Assembly: GCA_039707465.1 (NCBI GenBank)
Contig: CM077643.1
Span: 334,014,419 to 334,078,418, forward strand
Direction of reading: 5' to 3'
From: Rhabdophis nuchalis
Taxonomy: Eukaryota > Chordata > Lepidosauria > Squamata > Natricidae
Length of the DNA: 64,000 nucleotides
Under the pieces are notes generated by a model. That model was not told the origin of the DNA and did not search any database. It saw only the letters and a program-made list of their open reading frames with translations. Numbering within the stretch: the stretch's first letter is position 1; each line of letters opens with the position of its first letter. A program made the translations under genes and the position numbers. This document shows, one piece after another, positions 57,779-64,000 of this stretch.

Positions 57779-60329
57779 CATAGTGGAATAATCCAGATGG
57801 CCATTTTGCCATGCTTTCCTTCTATCCTGAAGCATCAATTGTGTTATTCACATTCCATGTTCTTAATGGACTTCTGATTTTTTTTTTGTATAGTATTATC
57901 GACTTATCTATCTAACCACCACTTAGGTGTCAGAAAGCTTTCTCTTGACTGATGTAATGCAACATCTTTCCTCTGCAGTATTGGACGGTAAATATAACAA
58001 GTACCATTGCCTGAAAGGTTTTGCCGCTTGTGCAGTAATTTGGAGAGGTAAAAACTACAGAATATATTATTCTGTTGGGTTTTTTATAGACATTTGAACT
58101 AGATTCATACGACCTCTGATTAATAGATATCCTGGTCATCAGATTCAGCCTATGCCCAGATGCTAACATACATAGCTAGATTTTGTGAAGCATTACAGAT
58201 GGTGGACCAATTTTCCAATGCATTCTATGCAACTATAATTCATTTACATTTAAGATCATTTTGTTATCATTTGATTTTATCATATTTAATATAATTGTAG
58301 TGGTTGCATTATAATTTGATGTAGGCTGTATCACGGACCTCAGTTGCATGTATTAGGTTGTTTTAAAAATGTTTAAGACAAAAATGTACTTTTGTCTTAA
58401 ACTTCACTTCTATGTAGATGATCTCAGTGTAGGGCAGTAAGTATGTGGGAACAACACAATCAAACACTGTAAGAGACTTCTAACAAAGTAAATAGGTAAT
58501 GTTTAAAACTTTACACAAGTGATGTTCAAGAATTACATTTTCCTGGGAATTTTTTTCTCCTTGGCCATGAACTCTTCTATTTCACAGTTGAATGGTCTGT
58601 CTGTCTATTTGGCCCCAGCATCATGGATTAAAATCACTTACGTCTGTCTCACAAGTTTAAGATTACATTTTGACTTGCTCTTTTGAGCTTGGAAGTGAAT
58701 GGCAGTTGGTTTGGCAAAAAAGATGGAGGAGAGTCAGCTGTTTCCTGCTTCAGGGGGCTCAAACAATGTCTACAGCCTGTACTTTGAAATGTGTGCTAGC
58801 CAGAATTCATTCTCTCTTTTCCTCCCCCTCTGTAGCAGAGCCAGAATCTCCAAGGAGAAATATTAGCCAGATGAAGGAAATGCTAAAATATTTGGGTGCT
58901 CAGAAATGTCAAAATATGACAAATCCACCATGTCTTTATTTTTTTTTTCAATTTAAGATTCAAAGACCAAATTATATCCACAAAGTATAATTTTCCCACA
59001 AAAATGATATTTTTCAAGAGAGAAAAAAATACATAATATAATATCTCCCATGTCTCTTCAGCAGAAAAACTCCATTACGTACATTTGCATTCAGGCATAA
59101 AACCAACTAGCTAATCATTCTCAGCAAAATTGTGCCCATCATTCAGTAACAACAAATATATCCATTGCCAGCAGTGGATTTCACATTTTGGAGAGTCTCA
59201 ACAAGTTGAAATTGGTATTTTAAATGCTAAATTCATTGTTTCCAAGCATTAAAAAAAATGAGGAAAAAAAAGATTTCCCTGGGTTAAGATCATTGGTACC
59301 ATTAAGAATCCTGAATCGCAAACTGTTTGTTGGAGAGAAATGTTATGAAAATAAAAGGAATAAAAGGAAATAAAAGAACTGTTGTTCTGCTTGATATTGC
59401 AAACATAAAGCCATATCCCGAGTGAATTGCTTTTTCTTCAGCTTAGAGAAGGGTACTGTCAGAGGAAAAGGACAGATGGTTTCACTCTTCTTCTGCATTT
59501 TTTCCACACAAAACAGCAGCCCCATACAATGGTCCACACGGCCTCAGAAAAACCCACCTTAATGGGGTTGCATGGACAGAACGCGAGACTGTCCTGTTGA
59601 ACTGATAACATTGCACGTAAGTCTGTTATTATTGCAGGCCCTGAAGTAACTTGTACAAAAATTATAGGCTTAGAGAAGTCAGTCCACTCATTTGTCACTG
59701 AACCGCCATAATTAAAAATTAAAATTCCTCCCCATCCCTTCAAATCCTAACTTCAAAATGGACTGAAATCCTTCTGAATTCGACAGAATGCTTCTTCCAG
59801 AAGAGGGACTTGAATCTTCTGCCTTTTTTCACAGAACCTAAATGGTGTTTTCGTGTCATCATCAAAGCTTCAAAGATGGAAGTAAAGTTTCTAAAATTTT
59901 CTCAGCTTCTTGATCCTAAAAAGGAAGAAAAAAAAAAAAGAATTAAGCTTATGTAATTATGCCTTAAGAACCACCCAGAGCTGCTTGAAGCCAGCACCAA
60001 TTTCTGCATCAAAACAAGAGATTATGTTCAGTGTTAATAGTGCAGAAAGGATTACTGGTTCATTCTTCTTCCAAATGCAGAACAAAAACAAGGTAGGGGA
60101 AAGAGAGAAGACCCTACTTTTATACTTTTCCTTTTCCCTTTCCAATTTCCTTCTAAAGAAGTGTAATGAAGGGTTATCTACAATTCTAAAGGCTTATAAT
60201 TAAAGGTTTTCCTCTTCCAACAGTCACCTTTGGAGGTATTTCAGTGAAGCCAACATTCCTGAGGCTTGAAGTGTCTAATTTGCATTTTCTACCTCTCCTT
60301 TGTTGCTGTTAAAAACAGATACTCTGAGG
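57779..60329. other. AT-rich intergenic stretch, no gene recognised
   Basis: Open frames of 94-106 codons (58670-58990, 59459-59743, 59910-60203) have no domain, no splice-site support and no repeat match. They are left uncalled. Confidence 0.4.
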
Positions 60330-60398
60330 CAGGGGTCTACAACCTTAGCAACTTTAAGCCTGGCGGACTTCAACTCCCAGAATTCCCCAGGCTGGGGA
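60330..60398. mobile_element. MITE family B, left half only
   Basis: CAGGGGTCTACAACCTTAGC through 'caactcccagaattcccc'; the sequence then leaves the family near the centre of symmetry. It is the third one-armed copy in the window. Confidence 0.7.
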
Positions 60399-61392
60399 AG
60401 CTTTGTTGGTTTTACAGCTTCTTTGCATCTCTGAGCGGTTTTGGTTAAAAAAAGTTTTATTGGTTTTTACAAATTTTTTCAATCAGGAAAAGGGTATAAG
60501 GTATTAGTGAGACATTTTGAGGACACCTATGTCGGATGTGTCAACCCCCTCCGAGGCTTCATACAGAAAAAAAAAAGGGCGATACAATAAATTTTCCATT
60601 TCCCTACAAAGTGGAAAGAGATACATACATATATCATTTCATAACTTCATGCCATCAATCATTTGTTTCTATAAACATCCAGATAAGGGTTACACTATAT
60701 TGAAAAAAGTCATTTGTGAGATCTGAGTCTTTTAGCAATTGTATCCTCTTCTCCTTGACCACCAGTGGGCGGGGCCGTGGCCCCTCCCGTTCCCCCATTT
60801 TCATCCTCCAGGATTGAGGAGTGTTTTTTAAGAAAGGCTTCCGCCTCTGCAATTGTTTTAATTCTTACTCTCCCTCCCTCCCAGAACACTAACATTCCTT
60901 CGGGCATCGACCACTTGAGCATCTCTGAGCGTTTTGTTGTTCTTGAACTTCAACTTCAGCTCCCACAAAGCTGTGGGGCCTTTGGAAATGAAATTGTGTT
61001 AAGTGACACATCTCTAAGGAAAACATTATTTGCACAAAGTCCTTTTCTACCTGGTTTAGATTCCGTAACTGTATCACCACAAATAGTGGTTGTAGTCGAA
61101 AACAAGAAATTCATGTTAAGATATTTGTGTATACAGGTAGTCCTCATTTAATGGCAGCATAATTAGCAACCCTTCATGGTTACAATAAGGTCAAACTACA
61201 GTAATTTTGCGACCAATATTTGAATTTTCAACTTTTACAGGTCTGTAAAACAAAGGAAAGCTGAAGATTTTATCTTCCTAGGCTCAAAAATGCATAGAAT
61301 TGGTGAGCATAGTCATGCGATAAAGAGACATCTGCTTTCTCTGGTAAAGTCAATTACAGATTTTGACAAAATATACAGAGAAATCACACTAT
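60399..61392. other. Unassigned stretch
   Basis: A plus-strand frame of 128 codons at 60765-61151 has an overlapping minus-strand frame (60710-60922) containing RVRIKTIAEAEAFLKKHSS. Either may be a decayed repeat; I could not assign it. A partial end of the 61393 MITE family appears at about 61136-61200 ('ggtagtcctcatttaatgg'). Confidence 0.35.
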
Positions 61393-61782
61393 TCAGCTAG
61401 TCCTTGACTTACGACTACAATTGAGCCCAAAATTTCTGTTGCCAAGCAAAACATTTGTTAAGTGAATTTTGCCCCATTTTGCCACCTTTCTGGCCACAGT
61501 CGTTAAGTGAATCACTGCAGTTGTTAAGTTAGCCACACAGTTGTAATGTGAATTTGGCTTTCCTGTTGATTTTCTTGTCATAAAAGGTGATCACATGACC
61601 CCAGGACACTGCAACTGCCACAAATATGAGTCAGCAGCCAAGCTCCTGAATTTTGATCACGTGTCCATAAGGAAGCCAAAATGCTTATGAACGTGAAAAA
61701 TGGTCACAAGTCAGTTTTTTCAGGGTCGTCGTAACTTTGAACGGTCACTAAATGAACTGTTGTAAGTAGAGGACTTCCATAA
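61393..61782. mobile_element. MITE with 'tagtccttgacttacgac' termini
   Basis: Left end 'tagtccttgacttacgac' faces right end 'gttgtaagtagaggactt', an imperfect inverted repeat. The interior carries repeated 'gttaagtgaat' and 'gatcacatgacc' blocks. The flanking duplication is not clear, so the superfamily is left open. A partial copy is at 26430-26765. Confidence 0.6.
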
Positions 61783-62904
61783 ATGTATGGCAATAAAAAA
61801 TATGAATTGTCAAGACCATGATTTTCTCAGCTGAAACATACAGCCATGAAAGTTAGGCTATCAGAACTAAGAAGAATTGGTACCCTTGAATTGTGTGCTG
61901 GAGAATGTTACTAAAACACATTGACCTACAAGCAGAACAAATCATCAATATAAAAAATCATTGAAGTAAAACGTCCTCATTGATAATAAAGGTAAAGCTG
62001 AAGTATTTTAGATATTTTAGATGCATAATCTGAAGACAAAAATTATTTGAGAAGACTTTTACACCTGGAAAATTGAAAGGCAAATGAAAAAGATGACAAA
62101 AGGCAGGAACTAGGTGTGGTAGACTTGTGAGAAAGCTAAGAAATTTTGGATACCAATTCATATAATGAGGCAATAAATTTTAAATCATGATATACTGCAA
62201 AAAACCCACAACTCTTTTTCTTGGGATTTATGGGCAATGAATTAGAAAAATATTCATGGTAGACTGATTTTGTATATTATCACTGCACCAAGATTATTTG
62301 ATGCAAGAAGAACAAAATCTTCACAGTAGAAAAATAGGTTGTGAAAATGTCAGAATTCACAGAAATGGCATCATTGACCTGTCTGGTCAGGAAAAAACAA
62401 CAACTTTCTGGTCTGGAAAAAGTCTGGAAACATTTTTTGTTAAAAGAAGAAAGGAAAGACACAACGACCTATGGGGTTGAAAGTTAAGAAAGAGATACAT
62501 TAAGTAAGAGGCTAAGGACATACAACATCTAAGATGGGGGAAGGACTATAAAATTGTAACTTTGTTGAAAGGCCAAAAGTTGTATTTCTTAGCTTAGGGG
62601 TTGTTTTTGTCTCTCTATTTTTTTTTCTTTCCTTTTTTCTTTTGATTTAAATCATAAATTTACTTTATGATTTTTTAAAATAGAAATAGAAAAATAGAAA
62701 AGGAGCTGACAAAAAAACCCCAAGGGAGATACTATCACTTGTGACACAAGCATGAACTTACAATAACTTTTTAAAAAATTACCGGAAACTAATCCTGGCA
62801 AAATAAGAGTCAGAAATAATTGAACTGAATGAACAACAAATGTAACGAATTCAACGAACAACAAAAAAACTACTTTAAAATAAATATGAGCATTTATGTA
62901 CAAG
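61783..62904. other. AT-rich intergenic stretch, no gene seen
   Basis: Nothing recognised; low-complexity T-rich sequence near 62610-62650. Confidence 0.4.
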
Positions 62905-63267
62905 CATAAGAAACGGGATATGGTGGCTCAGTGGCTAAGATGCTGAGCTTGTCGATCAGAAAGGTCGGCAGTTTGGCAGTTTGAATCCCTAGCACCGAAT
63001 AACGGAGTGAGCTCCCATTACTTGTCGCAGCTTCTGCCAACCTAGCAGCTTGAAAGCATGTAAAAATGTAAGTAGAAAACTAGGGGCCACCTTTGGTGGG
63101 AAGGTAACAGCATTCCGTGTGCCTTTGGTATTTAGTTATGCTGGCCACATGACCAGAGACATCTTTGGACAGTGCTGGCTCTTCGGCTTTGAAATAGAGA
63201 TGAGCATCATCCCCTAGAGTCGGGAACGACTAGCACATATGTGCAAGGGGAACTTTTACCTTTACAA
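62905..63267 (+). mobile_element. SINE with BovB-type tail (Sauria-SINE-like), full length
   Basis: Head with 'ggtggctcagtggctaag' (A-box-like) and 'gcagtttgaatccctagc' (B-box-like), a body shared with 1-268 and 47748-48098, and the tail 'agcacatatgtgcaagggga' then 'acttttacctttac'. The tail motif is the one these SINEs share with BovB. The tRNA-like head serves as an RNA polymerase III promoter and is not a tRNA gene. Confidence 0.88.
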
Positions 63268-63564
63268 GCATAAGGTCTCTGTTTGCTGCAAATGTCAGAA
63301 ATGTCAATATTGGGATTTATCTGTCTGTTGGGAAGTATCAGAGAACTTGGCACTGTACTTGCTAGAATTAAGTAGTGGAACAACATGTTGTCATTCAGCA
63401 CGAAAAAGGTAATTTTCGTCAAGTTGAATTTAATTTCTAATGACTTACAGAGGTAGCCAAGTGGTTTTCTTGGCAACAATATGGACATTGGTTGTCACTG
63501 CTGATTTCGGAGATACATTTTCCCATCTAATTTATTATGCTGGGATCCCTGGAGTTCTTCTATC
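63268..63564. other. Intergenic stretch, nothing recognised
   Basis: No gene or repeat copy seen. Confidence 0.4.
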
Positions 63565-64000
63565 CAAGTCTTAGATTAGATTAGATTTAGATTTTATTTT
63601 TCTATACCGCATCCTCTCCCCAGGGGGACTCGGAGCGGTGCACAGGGAAAATTAAAACAACATAAAATATATACATGAATAAATACAATAAAAACAAATT
63701 AAATCAACTGTCCCTGCACTAAAATCCCCATTTTAAAATTAACATTCCCTAACCCCTGAGGTAGAGATTAACCTAGGCCGGCCAAGCAGAAAAAGTGAGT
63801 TTTTAATTTCTGACGGAAGGAGCGGAGGTCCGTAGTTATTCTAATGTCGGGGGGAAGGTCGTTTCAGAGGGCTGGGCCCGCCACAGAGAAGGCCCTTCCC
63901 CTGGGCGTCGCCCGCTGACAAAGTCTAGTGGACGGCACCCAGAGCAGTCCTTCTCTGTGGGAGCGAATCGGCCGGGAGGATGTATGGGGCAGAATCCGAT
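63565..64000 (-). mobile_element. L3/CR1-type LINE, 3' end (copy 7), runs off the window
   Basis: An 'agatt' pentamer tail (about 63571-63590) precedes the terminal block with 'gggactcggagcggtgcaca', the 3' UTR and the start (read from the 3' side) of the coding end. It is very close to copy 1 at 3588-4045. The remainder lies beyond 64000. Confidence 0.88.

Noticed and set aside
58670..58990. 106-codon plus-strand frame as a gene
   Set aside because: No recognisable domain, Phe run at the end from a T-tract, and no splice or promoter context.
60765..61151. 128-codon frame as a host gene
   Set aside because: No domain, both strands open, and neighbouring sequence is repeat-derived; left unassigned.
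62905..63010. tRNA gene
   Set aside because: The A- and B-box-like head belongs to a SINE present three times; it cannot fold as a complete tRNA.

Overview
This window looks like squamate reptile DNA, possibly snake. That is inferred from its repeats: tRNA-derived SINEs with a BovB-type tail, BovB LINE pieces, a near-complete CR1, many copies of an L3/CR1-type LINE with microsatellite tails, and many hAT-type MITEs. No species was identified and no database search was run.

Only one host gene is supported: CYP1B1 on the + strand. A CpG-rich segment at about 28.2-29.05 kb holds four TNGCGTG dioxin-response cores and a probable first exon ending at 29048. The two classical coding exons are 32145-33091 and 35896-36502; they join in phase to a 517-residue P450 with all core motifs. 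The first ATG of the probable exon 1 (29011) would splice in frame to exon 2 and add 29 residues. A repeat-poor 4-kb stretch follows the stop and ends at an AATAAA (40515), which fits a long 3' UTR.

Layout: 1-10.3 kb is AT-rich with a SINE, L3 tails and MITEs. 10.3-12.2 kb holds a BovB piece and an LTR-like repeat split by Tc1/mariner-type MITEs. 14-20 kb holds hAT elements and two L3 fragments. 21.4-24 kb holds a second copy of the LTR-like repeat, split by a MER1-like hAT, beside a decayed R2/R4-type LINE piece. 25-28 kb holds BovB, CR1, SINE and MITE pieces. 28.2-40.5 kb is CYP1B1. 40.6-42.0 kb is a 1.4-kb hAT with exact 8-bp target duplications and a large foldback. 42.4-46.6 kb is a nearly full-length CR1 with five 81-bp monomers at its 5' end. 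47.7-64 kb holds further SINEs, hAT elements and three L3 copies, one almost intact in its reverse transcriptase.

The main points of interest are the cross-intron start codon and response-element cluster of CYP1B1, the CR1 monomer array, the hAT foldback, covariation in the L3 3' hairpin, and a shared central TA in hAT target duplications. Nested insertions give a local relative chronology. No CRISPR array, rRNA, functional tRNA or second host gene was seen.
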